Origin: Sphaerisporangium rufum
GTDB lineage: Bacteria > Actinomycetota > Actinomycetes > Streptosporangiales > Streptosporangiaceae
NCBI RefSeq assembly: GCF_016863395.1
Contig: NZ_BOOU01000074.1
Coordinates: 1-64,000 of the forward strand
Direction of reading: 5' to 3'
Length of the DNA: 64,000 nucleotides
Shown here: piece by piece, positions 8,435-16,439 of the stretch
Numbering within the stretch: position 1 is the stretch's first letter
Layout of the letters: every line of letters starts with the position of its first letter
Program-made: the position numbers and the translations under genes
The notes under the pieces: generated by a model
The model's database searches: none
The model's input: only the letters and a program-made list of their open reading frames with translations
What the model was told of the DNA's origin: nothing

Positions 8435-9085
8435 ATGACGCATGCTCTGCTCGACCTGCTGAACCAGGCGATGAACTCGCCGTGGGTGTATCTCGCGCTG
8501 TTCGCGCTGGCCGCGGTGGACGGCTTCTTCCCCGCGGTGCCCAGCGAGACGGCCGTGATCACCGCGGGCGTCTTCGCGGCGTCCGGGCGGCCGGACCTCG
8601 TGCCGGTCGTCGTGGTGGCGGCGCTCGGCGCCTTCGCCGGGGACCACGTCTCCTACCTGATCGGCCGGTCGGCGGTCGGGCGCTTGGAGCGGGGACGGCG
8701 CCGCCGGGCGGCGTTCGCGGCGGCCCGGCGCGTGCTGGCCGAGCGGGGCGGGATGGCCCTGGTGGTCGCCCGCTACATCCCGGGCGGGCGGACGGCGGTC
8801 ACCATGACGATGGGCGCGGTCCGCCACCCGCGGCGGTCGTTCGCGGCCTACGACGCGCTCGCCGCCGTGTCGTGGGCGCTGTACAGCACGATGATCGGCT
8901 ACTTCGGCGGGCTGGCGTTCGAGAACGACCCGCTGAAGGGCCTGCTGCTCGGCCTGGGCCTGGCGCTGACGATCACCGCGGTGACCGAGGTGGTCCGCCA
9001 CCTGCGCCGCCGCCGATCCGCGCCGGCCGTGGACGGCGGGGGTGACCGGATCCCGGCGGGCGAGGTGCAGGGCGCCGTCCGCTGA
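8435..9085 (+). CDS. DedA family membrane protein
   Basis: A 216-residue DedA/SNARE-associated protein. Members are thought to flip or recycle polyprenyl-phosphate and phospholipid carriers across the membrane. Seen here are the re-entrant helix motif DGFFPAVPSETAVITAG, the GDHVSYLIGRSAVGR segment with its conserved Asp-His, and the arginine signature VARYIPGGRTAV. There is no clear ribosome site; TAGCGT (8422-8427) lies 7 bases before the ATG and could be a -10 element, so the mRNA may be leaderless. It is divergent from the kinase/regulator operon with a perfect dyad between them, suggesting shared control. Confidence 0.88.
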   Translation: MTHALLDLLNQAMNSPWVYLALFALAAVDGFFPAVPSETAVITAGVFAASGRPDLVPVVVVAALGAFAGDHVSYLIGRSAVGRLERGRRRRAAFAAARRVLAERGGMALVVARYIPGGRTAVTMTMGAVRHPRRSFAAYDALAAVSWALYSTMIGYFGGLAFENDPLKGLLLGLGLALTITAVTEVVRHLRRRRSAPAVDGGGDRIPAGEVQGAVR

Positions 9086-9142
9086 CCGATCAGGAAGGAT
9101 GGCAGCATTTCCCCCAATAAGGGGCCAAGAAAGGACATGGTC

Positions 9143-9862
9143 ATGGGATGCGCACTGGTCACCGGAGCATCACGCGGGCTCGGCGCGGTGATCGCCGAGC
9201 GGCTCGCGGAGGACGGCTGGACGGTCGTGCTCAACTACGCGCACGACACGGCGGGAGCGACCGCCGTCGCCGCCCGCATCGGTGAACGGGCCCACGTCCG
9301 CCGGTTCGACGTCACCGACGAGGAGGCGGTGCGCCAGGGCATCACGGAGATCCGGGAGGCCGTGGGCCCGGTGACCGTGCTGGTCAACAACGCCACCGGG
9401 CCACAGCCGATGATGCCCGTCGAGAAGCAGACCTGGCAGGACCATCTCGACCAGCTGCGCTTCTTCGTCAAGGCGCCACTGCTGCTGCTGCACGCGGCGC
9501 TACCCGATCTGCGGGCCGCCGGCGGCGGCCGGGTGATCAACATCGGCAGTGAGGTGGCCGATCTGGGGAACGCCGAGTTCGGGCACTACGTGTCCGCCAA
9601 GGCCGCCATGCACGGCCTCACCCGGTCGTGGGCGCGCGAACTCGGGCCGCACGGCATCACGGTCAACACCGTCGAGCCGGGATGGATCCCGGTGGAGCGG
9701 CACGAGGGCGACGACGTGAGCGAGTACCGCGACAGCCTGCCGCTCGGGCACATGGGCGTGCCGCAGGACGTCGCCGAGGCGGTCGCGTTCCTGGCCTCCC
9801 CGCGCGCGCGGTTCATCACCGGCCAGCGGCTCGCGGTGAACGGCGGCAAGACGATGAGCTAG
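9143..9862 (+). CDS. SDR family oxidoreductase (FabG-like)
   Basis: A 239-residue short-chain dehydrogenase/reductase. It shows the NAD(P)-binding TGASRGLG loop at the very N-terminus, the DVTD adenine-pocket motif, the VNNATG motif in place of the usual NNAG, the catalytic Ser-Tyr-Lys set in NIGSEV and YVSAKAAM, and the C-terminal FITGQRLAVNGG typical of FabG-like enzymes. An ATG two codons earlier (9137) is just 1 base after the AAGGA site, so ATG 9143 with 7-base spacing is preferred. The substrate is unknown. The gene stands alone between DedA and the PEP-dikinase-like gene. Confidence 0.9.
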   Translation: MGCALVTGASRGLGAVIAERLAEDGWTVVLNYAHDTAGATAVAARIGERAHVRRFDVTDEEAVRQGITEIREAVGPVTVLVNNATGPQPMMPVEKQTWQDHLDQLRFFVKAPLLLLHAALPDLRAAGGGRVINIGSEVADLGNAEFGHYVSAKAAMHGLTRSWARELGPHGITVNTVEPGWIPVERHEGDDVSEYRDSLPLGHMGVPQDVAEAVAFLASPRARFITGQRLAVNGGKTMS

Positions 9863-9901
9863 TTACGGCCGGTCCATTCCCCTGCGGCGGCGAGCCGGAA
9901 T

Positions 9902-9967
9902 CTCATCACTCGTTGATTTCATCATGTGATGAGTTTATGGTGAGGGCACGCATCACGCTTCGGCGTG
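9902..9967 (+). promoter_or_regulatory. dyads and tetraloop hairpin upstream of the Rph-like gene
   Basis: Two nested dyads sit in an AT-rich island between the SDR and Rph-like genes: CTCATCAC (9902-9909) with GTGATGAG (9926-9933), and TCATCA (9919-9924) with TGATGA (9927-9932). A separate hairpin CACGC-TTCG-GCGTG (9954-9967, a UUCG tetraloop closed by C-G) ends just before the ribosome site of the next gene. The first looks like a regulator-binding site. The second could affect translation. The 19-bp rifamycin-associated element known from some rph genes was looked for and not seen. Confidence 0.5.
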
Positions 9968-9985
9968 CCGGAGGGAGACCACTCC

Positions 9986-12646
9986 ATGTTCACCACTCAG
10001 GGCGACCCCGCCGCCGGGTCACGGGCCGGCGCCAGGCCGCTGATCCTCCCGTTCACCGAGATCACCAGGGAGATGACCGGCCTGGCCGGCGGCAAGGCCG
10101 CCAACCTCGGCGAGCTCACCCGGGCCGGCTTCCCGGTGCCGCCCGGCCACTGCCTCACCACCGAGGCCTACCGCCGGGTCACCCGCGGCGCGGGCCTGGC
10201 GGAGGTGCTGGACGCGCTGGCCGGCACCCCCGCGCAGGACACCGCCGGGCTGGCCGCCCTCGCGGCCCGCGCCCGCGAGCTGGTGCTGGCCGCGCCGGTA
10301 CCCGACGACATCGCCGCCGCCGTGCGGGAGGCGGCCCGCGAGCCGGTGGCGGTCCGGTCCTCGGCCACGGCCGAGGACCTGCCGGACGCCAGCTTCGCCG
10401 GCCAGCAGGACACCTTCCTCAACGTCACCGGCCCGGACGCGGTGCTGGACGCGGTCCGCCGCTGCTGGGCCTCGCTGTGGACCGACCGCGCCGTCGCCTA
10501 CCGGGCCGCCAACGGCGTCGACCACGCCGGCGTCCGGCTGGCGGTGGTGATCCAGCGGATGGTGGCGGCCGAGGTCGCCGGCGTGATGTTCACCGCCGAC
10601 CCGGTGACCGGCCGCCGCCACCAGACGGTCATCGACGCGAGCCCCGGACTCGGCGAGGCGGTCGTGTCCGGCGCGGTCAACCCCGACCACTTCGTGGTGA
10701 CACCGTCCGGCGAGATCGTCACCCGGCGGCTCGGCGACAAGCTGGTCGCCGTCCGACCGGCCGAGGGCGGCGGGGTGGAGCGGGTCGGCCGGGACGGGCC
10801 GGCGGCCGGGGCGGCCTGCCTGACCGACGAGCAGGTGCTGGCGCTGGCGCGGCTCGGCACCCGGGTCGAGGACCACTACGGCGCGCCGCAGGACACCGAG
10901 TGGGCCATCGACGCGGCCGGCACCCTGTGGCTCACCCAGGCCCGGCCGATCACCACCCTGTACCCGCTGCTCGGCGCCGGCCGCACCGGGCGGGTGTACT
11001 TCTGCTTCAGCCTGGCCCAGGGCCTGCACCGGCCGATCACCCCGATGGGCCGCTCGGCGATGACCCTGATCGCCTCCTCGGTGCTGGGGCTGTACGACCC
11101 CCGCCGGCGCGCCGAGGACGTCCTGCCGGACGACCCGGCCATGCGGCTCTTCTTCGACATGACCGGCCCGCTGCGGGGACGGATCGGCCGCGCCGTGCTG
11201 CCGCGGGTCCTGGACATCATGGAGGCGCGCTCGGCGGTCGTGCTGCGCTCGCTGCTCGACGACCCGCGGTTCACCCCCGGCCGCGGCCGGCCGCTCGCGG
11301 CGCTGCGCTTCGCGGCGCGGCTGGCGCTCACCTACCGCCTCCCGGCGCGGATGGCCGCCGCGCTGGCCGACCCGCGCACCTCGCGACGGCGCATCGATCA
11401 GGTGGCCGAACTGCTGGGGCGCCGCCTGGCGCCCCCGCCGGGGAACCCGACGGCCGGGCAGCGCCTGGACCACGTCGAGCGCTGCCTGGGTTCCCAGGTC
11501 ATGCCGCTGCTGCCGCTGATCGCGCCCGGGCCGCTGGCCGGGCTGCTGATGTTCGCGCTGGCCGCGCGGCTGCTGCGCGGCCGCACCCGGCCCGGCGAGC
11601 TGCTGACCGTGCTGCGCGGGTTGCCGCACAACGTCACCACCGAGATGGACCTGGCCCTGTGGGACGCCGCGACCCGGGTCCGTGCCGACGAGGCGTCGGT
11701 GTGCGCCCTGTCCGGCGACGGGCCGCCGGACGGCGAGCTGCCGCCGGTGCTGCGCGCCGAGCTGGCCGCCTTCCTTGACCGCTACGGGCACCGGGCGGTC
11801 GCCGAGATCGATCTCGGGGTGCCGCGCTGGTCGGACGATCCCGCGCACGTGCTCGGCGTGCTGGCCAACTACCTGCGGGTGGACGACCCGGCCGCGGCGC
11901 CGGACGCGCAGTTCTCCCGGGGTGCCCGCGAGGCGGAGGCGATGGTGGCCACGCTGGCCCGCCGGGCCGGGCCGGTGCGCGGACCGCTGGTCCGCTTCGC
12001 GCTGCGCCGCGCCCGCGCGCTGGCCGGAGCGCGCGAGACGCCGAAGTTCCTCGTGGTCGGGGCGCTCGGCGCGATGCGCGAGCAGCTCGCCGCGGTGGGC
12101 GCCGAGCTGGCCGGCCGGGGGTTGCTGGCGGCTCCGGAGGACGTGTTCATGCTGAGCCTGGCCGAGGCGCGCGAGGCGGTCGCCGGCGCCGACCGGCGCG
12201 AGCTGGTCGAGCGGCGGCGGGCGACCTACGCGCGGGAGATGCGCCGCAGGCACGTCCCCCGGGTGTTGCTGTCCGACGGCACCGAACCGGAGGCCACCGC
12301 CACGGCGCCGCCGGCCGAGGGCGCGCTGACCGGCACGCCCGCCTCCCCGGGCACCGTGACCGGGATCGCGCGCGTCGTCCTGGACCCGGTCGGTGCCCGC
12401 CTGGCGCCCGGCGAGATCCTCGTCGCCCCGTCCACCGACCCGGGATGGACGCCGCTGTTCCTGACCGCCGGCGGCCTGGTCATGGAGATGGGCGGCCCGA
12501 ACTCGCACGGCGCGGTGGTGGCGCGGGAGTACGGCATCCCGGCCGTGGTCGGCGTGCCCGGCGCCACCTCGGCGGTGACCGACGGTCAGACGATCACCGT
12601 GGACGGGACCGGCGGCGGGGTCCTGATCGCACCACCCGCGGGCTGA
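9986..12646 (+). CDS. rifampin phosphotransferase-like PEP/pyruvate-dikinase-family enzyme
   Basis: An 886-residue protein with the three-part layout of rifampin phosphotransferase. The N-terminal ATP-grasp region has GGKAANLGELTRAGFPVPPG at about residues 35-54 and the RSSATAEDLPDASFAGQQ loop. A long middle region is the likely substrate-binding part. A C-terminal swivelling phosphohistidine domain carries MGGPNSHGAVVAREYGIP, putting the catalytic histidine at residue 841, close to that of known Rph enzymes (about 825). Such enzymes phosphorylate rifamycins using ATP. The same fold also occurs in PEP synthase and other phosphotransferases, so the substrate is unproven. ATG 9986 is chosen over GTG 9965 because GGAGGG sits just before it. 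Confidence 0.8.
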   Translation: MFTTQGDPAAGSRAGARPLILPFTEITREMTGLAGGKAANLGELTRAGFPVPPGHCLTTEAYRRVTRGAGLAEVLDALAGTPAQDTAGLAALAARARELVLAAPVPDDIAAAVREAAREPVAVRSSATAEDLPDASFAGQQDTFLNVTGPDAVLDAVRRCWASLWTDRAVAYRAANGVDHAGVRLAVVIQRMVAAEVAGVMFTADPVTGRRHQTVIDASPGLGEAVVSGAVNPDHFVVTPSGEIVTRRLGDKLVAVRPAEGGGVERVGRDGPAAGAACLTDEQVLALARLGTRVEDHYGAPQDTEWAIDAAGTLWLTQARPITTLYPLLGAGRTGRVYFCFSLAQGLHRPITPMGRSAMTLIASSVLGLYDPRRRAEDVLPDDPAMRLFFDMTGPLRGRIGRAVLPRVLDIMEARSAVVLRSLLDDPRFTPGRGRPLAALRFAARLALTYRLPARMAAALADPRTSRRRIDQVAELLGRRLAPPPGNPTAGQRLDHVERCLGSQVMPLLPLIAPGPLAGLLMFALAARLLRGRTRPGELLTVLRGLPHNVTTEMDLALWDAATRVRADEASVCALSGDGPPDGELPPVLRAELAAFLDRYGHRAVAEIDLGVPRWSDDPAHVLGVLANYLRVDDPAAAPDAQFSRGAREAEAMVATLARRAGPVRGPLVRFALRRARALAGARETPKFLVVGALGAMREQLAAVGAELAGRGLLAAPEDVFMLSLAEAREAVAGADRRELVERRRATYAREMRRRHVPRVLLSDGTEPEATATAPPAEGALTGTPASPGTVTGIARVVLDPVGARLAPGEILVAPSTDPGWTPLFLTAGGLVMEMGGPNSHGAVVAREYGIPAVVGVPGATSAVTDGQTITVDGTGGGVLIAPPAG

Positions 12647-12751
12647 CCGGCCGGGCGCGCGGCGAACACGGACCGGATGTACCGAGTATTTTTGGGGGAT
12701 TCTGTCCGGTCGACCGGCTGCCGGTCCGCAACGTGGAGGCGAGCGCCGGTC

Positions 12752-14977
12752 GTGACGGCGAACGAGATGCCCGGCCGGCCGGCGGGCGCGGACCCGGCGG
12801 CGGGGAACGAGTCCGTGGCCACCCTGGCCTGGCTGGTCGAGGCGCTCGGCGCGCCGGTGGCCGGGCGGTGGGCGCAGGTGCGGGCCGCGATGCGGGCGGG
12901 GTCCGGCACCAGCGCCGGCACAGGCGCCAGCACGGACGGCTGGACGGACGGCTGGACGGACGGCTGGACGGACTCCGACCCCTGGCTGGCCAGAGACGGC
13001 CGGTCCGGCGGGCTCTGGAGCCCGCCGGACCTGATCGACGCCTGGCCGCCTCCCGCCACGGGCGGGTTCGCGGCCGCGCTCGCCCCGGCGGTCCGCCGTA
13101 CCCGGCACCGCGCGCCGGCGGCCCGCGGCACCTCCCCCAGCGCCGCCGCGCCGGCCCCGGTCCCGGCCGGCGAACCCGCCCGCGCGGTCCGCGAGCAGGC
13201 CGAGGCCTGGCTCGGCGGCGCGGTCGGCCCGCTGCTGCGCGGCGTGCTGCTGACCCCGGACGCCCCCGGTGGCGAGTTGCAGGCCGCGGCCGCCGAGCGG
13301 CTCGCCCTGCCGAGCCACATCGAGCTGCCGCCGCCCTGGCGGCCGGCCGACGCGTTCGCCGGGCGGCGGCTGGACCTGCTCTACAACCTGCAAATCGGGC
13401 CGGGCGGGCGGCTCGCCCCGCTGGACACCGCCACGGTCCGGGCCGGGCAGGGCGAAGTCTGGCGCGAGCACTGGGCACGGCTGGGCGCCGCCGGGAGCTT
13501 CGCCGAGGTAGCGGCGGCGGCCCGGCTGGCGGCCCGGCTGATGCGCCACGCCCCGCTCGCCGGCGCGCTGCGCCGGGCGGCCGGGTCCGCCGATCCGGTG
13601 ACCGGCCTGCTCGCGGTGGGCGTCGCCCGGCGCTGGTTGCTCGCCCTGCGCGCGATGGCATGGTTGGAGGACGCGGCGCGCGAGGAGTGGGCCGACGTGC
13701 GGCCGGCCGACCTGGCCTGTTTCGCGTTCGGCGCGATCCGCCCCGCCTGGCCTCGTCCGGCCGTGGCGGTCAGCCACCGGTCGCCGGAGGTGAAACCGGC
13801 GCTGCGCCGGACCGGCCTGTGGGCGTCCGGCCGGTGCGGGATCGACGCGACCTCCGTTCCGGGGTGGGAGACCAACACCGGCATGGTGTGGAGCCTGTTC
13901 GCCGCCACCCCCGGGATCGTCCGGGTGCACTCCCCCGGCTACCTCGACTCGCCGTGGTGCCGGCGCGAGGCGGAGCTGACCCGCCACCTGGTCGAGCGCG
14001 GTGATTTCCTGGCCGGGCGGTGGGTGGCCGACCTGGCCACCAGTGACCTGGGCCGGTTGGCGACCGCCTTCGCCGACTGGGAGGAGGCGAGCCGGATGCC
14101 CATGCCCGGCGGAGCACCGGCCCGCGCGGCGGCGCCGCCGGCCCGGGTGCTCGCGGCGGCGCGGGTCGTGTCCCTGATGCCCCTCGCCCCCTCGGCGCCG
14201 CCGGCGCCGTGGACGGCCGGCGATCATTCGCCCGCCGAGGTCCCGGCCGGTCACCGGGTCTGGGTGCCGGCCCCGCCGGCCGCCTGGGAGACGGCGATGC
14301 TGCGGGCGGGGGGCGCGCTGCGCGTGATCAACACCATGCTCGCCGATGCCGAGCTGACCAACAGCCTGGTGGCGGAGTTCCTGCTGGGCGGCACCGAGTT
14401 CCCCGGCCCGGCCCCGACCGGCAACGCGGGCGGGTGGCGCGACTACCGTTCGGTGTTCCGCGACCTGCAGTCGTGGTGCGGCGGCGGTTCCGCCGAGCCC
14501 GCGCTGCGGCTGCCCGCGGGGTACCCCGCCACGCAGGCCGCGCTTGATCTGGAGATGCTGCGACGGCTGCCGGAACTCGGCCCTGGCGGCGCACGGCTCG
14601 GCGACGCGCTCACCGCCTTCGAATTCCTGCGCACGGTGTGGCCGGCGCTACCCGGTGACCGGCGGGAACGGTCACCGGCGGTGGACTGCCGCGGCCTGAC
14701 CCGCACCCGCTGGCCGGGCGACCCGCGGCTGTCGTTACATCGCGGCCTGCTCGCGATGCGTCCCGCCACCCCGGTGTGGGTCATCCAGTCCGCCGGGCAG
14801 GACGTCGACCGCTGGCCGATGCCGGGCGATCCGCCGATCCTCACCGAGCACTTCCTGGGGCAGTTCCCCTGGATGCGGGAGAGCCGGGTGGGCCGGGACC
14901 GGATCCGGGCGCTGGTGGCCGCCTCGGGGCTGGAGCTGTCCCCGGCGCTGCGCCGCCGGTGCCGCGAGGGTGGATGA
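12752..14977 (+). CDS. large protein with a TIR-like segment, otherwise unknown
   Basis: A 741-residue protein I do not recognise as a whole. Its centre (about residues 335-450) reads like a TIR domain: a hydrophobic strand followed by VAVSHRS (337-344), then SPGYLDSPWCRREAEL, which matches the TIR box with the NAD-cleaving glutamate (Glu406 here). The N-terminal 330 residues are Ala/Pro-rich with a small DGWT repeat, and the C-terminal 290 residues match nothing I know. TIR proteins cleave NAD+ or signal in defence and stress systems. GTG 12752 is chosen because GGAGGCGAG precedes it; an earlier ATG at 12677 is in frame. The gene follows the Rph-like gene by about 100 bp on the same strand. 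Confidence 0.55.
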   Translation: MTANEMPGRPAGADPAAGNESVATLAWLVEALGAPVAGRWAQVRAAMRAGSGTSAGTGASTDGWTDGWTDGWTDSDPWLARDGRSGGLWSPPDLIDAWPPPATGGFAAALAPAVRRTRHRAPAARGTSPSAAAPAPVPAGEPARAVREQAEAWLGGAVGPLLRGVLLTPDAPGGELQAAAAERLALPSHIELPPPWRPADAFAGRRLDLLYNLQIGPGGRLAPLDTATVRAGQGEVWREHWARLGAAGSFAEVAAAARLAARLMRHAPLAGALRRAAGSADPVTGLLAVGVARRWLLALRAMAWLEDAAREEWADVRPADLACFAFGAIRPAWPRPAVAVSHRSPEVKPALRRTGLWASGRCGIDATSVPGWETNTGMVWSLFAATPGIVRVHSPGYLDSPWCRREAELTRHLVERGDFLAGRWVADLATSDLGRLATAFADWEEASRMPMPGGAPARAAAPPARVLAAARVVSLMPLAPSAPPAPWTAGDHSPAEVPAGHRVWVPAPPAAWETAMLRAGGALRVINTMLADAELTNSLVAEFLLGGTEFPGPAPTGNAGGWRDYRSVFRDLQSWCGGGSAEPALRLPAGYPATQAALDLEMLRRLPELGPGGARLGDALTAFEFLRTVWPALPGDRRERSPAVDCRGLTRTRWPGDPRLSLHRGLLAMRPATPVWVIQSAGQDVDRWPMPGDPPILTEHFLGQFPWMRESRVGRDRIRALVAASGLELSPALRRRCREGG
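12935..12970 (+). repeat. 12-bp coding tandem repeat (DGWT x3)
   Basis: Three perfect copies of GACGGCTGGACG lie inside the TIR-like gene and encode DGWTDGWTDGWT near residues 62-73. The perfect DNA identity, including third bases, indicates recent slippage expansion in a low-complexity linker. Confidence 0.85.
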
Positions 14978-14983
14978 AGCGCG

Positions 14984-15769
14984 TCAGGCGGTCGTGCAGC
15001 GCGAGCCGTTGACGCTGAACGACTCCGGCGGCGCGTTGACGCCCCGGTTGGTGGCGGTGAAGCCGAAGGACACCGTCTTGCCAGCACCGATGACGGAGTT
15101 CCAGCTCTGTCCGGTGAAGGTGACGTCCGACGCGGTCTGCACGAAGGTGGCGCCCCACGAGTAGGCGACCTTCTGCTCGCCGGGGAACCGCAGATTCAGC
15201 CGCCAGCCGTCGATGTTCTGCTTCCCGGTGTTGGTGATGTCGACGTAGCCGGTGAAGCCGGTGCTCCAGTCCTGCGTGCGGTAGCCGACCTTGCAGCTCG
15301 GCCCGGCCGTGGGAGTCGGCGTCGGCGTGGGCACCGGCAGGCCGTACTCCGCCTGCGCGGTGAGCGGCGCGGACGGGGCGCTGGCGTTGCCCGCGGCGTC
15401 CCGGGCCACCACCTGGAAGGTGTACCACTGGCCGGGCACCAGCCCGCTCGCCACGTACAGCGTCTGCGGCGGCCGGCCGTCGGTGGCCTGGTTCGTGCCG
15501 ATCTTGACGAAGGTGTCGCCGTCCTTGCGGTACACGTCGTAGGCGACCACCCCGACGTCGTCGGTGGAGGCGGTCCAGCAGAACGGCACCGCGCCGGCGA
15601 AGTCCGCCCCGCACACCCACAGGCCGGTGGGCGGGGACGGCGGCTGCACGTCCGCGCTCATGGCGGCGCCGGCCGGCGTCAGGGACATGGCCTGGGCGGA
15701 GCCGACCGGGACGGCGGCGAGCGCGAGGGCCGCGGCGGCGACGGCCGCCAGACGCTGGATCGAGCGCAT
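14984..15769 (-). CDS. secreted FN3-CBM2 carbohydrate-binding protein
   Basis: A 261-residue exported protein: a signal peptide of about 27 residues ending AQAMS, a fibronectin type III domain (about 42-140, with TASTDDVGVVAYDVYRK and the GLVPGQWYTFQVVARDAAGN strand), a PTPTPTPT linker, then a family 2 carbohydrate-binding module (about 155-258). The module has the bracketing cysteines (CKVGYRTQDWSTGF and the terminal SRCTTA) and tryptophans at W-STGF and DGWRL. No catalytic domain is present, so it probably binds cellulose or chitin without cutting it, or displays the cell on polysaccharide. The gene is convergent with the TIR-like gene, only 6 bp away. Confidence 0.88.
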   Translation of the reverse strand: MRSIQRLAAVAAAALALAAVPVGSAQAMSLTPAGAAMSADVQPPSPPTGLWVCGADFAGAVPFCWTASTDDVGVVAYDVYRKDGDTFVKIGTNQATDGRPPQTLYVASGLVPGQWYTFQVVARDAAGNASAPSAPLTAQAEYGLPVPTPTPTPTAGPSCKVGYRTQDWSTGFTGYVDITNTGKQNIDGWRLNLRFPGEQKVAYSWGATFVQTASDVTFTGQSWNSVIGAGKTVSFGFTATNRGVNAPPESFSVNGSRCTTA

Positions 15770-15994
15770 GGTTCACCTTCTCGGGGCGCGGGAGAACTCC
15801 GGGATGCTCACGGTGATCGTCGGCCGGGCGTCGCCGGCTGTCAACGTGCGATGACCGGCCGGGCTCCTGGTGAACGGCGCCCGGCCGAATCCGCAGGCCC
15901 GGACCGGGCGGCGCGCCCCGGGGCCGCCCGGGCCGCTGAACGTTTCACCACCGGCCCCGCCGCGGCAGGGCCGCCGCTCGCTAGAGTGGCAGGA

Positions 15995-16435
15995 GTGCGA
16001 CGTCTCGCGATCTTCACCCTGCTGCTGGCGGTGACGGCGGGCTGCGGCGACCGGCCCACCCTGTCACAGGTGACCGGCATCCTGCGCGAGGACGGGGCCG
16101 CGCTGAGCCGGGTCGCCCTCGACGGCAAGTCGGCGGCGCTGTCGGACGACCGCGCCGGGTGCGAGCCCGGCACCCGCCGCAGCGTCTACGCCCTCACCGG
16201 CGCGCTGCCGGCCACCGGAGACCGGGCCGCGGCCACCGCCGCGGTCGCCTCGGCGCTGGCCGCGGAGCTCCACCGCATGGGCTACCAGGAGGGCGACAAT
16301 CCCGAGCCGCGGTTCGGGGTGAACGTCAGCGTGGTGGAGAAGCGCTCCCTGGGCATCGTCTTCACCATCGCCATCCGCGACCGCGCCCCGGAGGTGCAGG
16401 TCTCCGGCCGGACCGGCTGCCTGCCGGCCGGCTGA
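15995..16435 (+). CDS. predicted lipoprotein, family copy A (unknown function)
   Basis: A 146-residue protein starting VRRLAIFTLLLAVTAGCGD, a lipoprotein signal peptide with lipobox TAGC. The mature part shows LSQVTGILREDG, a C-EPGTRR motif and a C-terminal SLGIVFTIAI followed by VSGRTGCLP. The same sequence anchors occur in two other genes here, at 58294-58764 and 60602-61249, so this is one of three family members in the window. Two invariant cysteines in the mature part could form a disulfide. GTG 15995 is preferred from the signal peptide, although AGGA abuts it; GTG 15986 is in frame too. Function unknown. The gene is convergent with the sugar isomerase gene. Confidence 0.7.
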   Translation: MRRLAIFTLLLAVTAGCGDRPTLSQVTGILREDGAALSRVALDGKSAALSDDRAGCEPGTRRSVYALTGALPATGDRAAATAAVASALAAELHRMGYQEGDNPEPRFGVNVSVVEKRSLGIVFTIAIRDRAPEVQVSGRTGCLPAG

Positions 16436-16439
16436 GCGC

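Noticed and set aside
10019-14254. A 1411-codon open frame on the minus strand across the Rph-like and TIR-like genes
   Set aside because: It is the antisense shadow of two well-supported plus-strand genes; its composition is typical of GC-rich frame shadows (Arg, Gly, Pro, Ala) with no domain.
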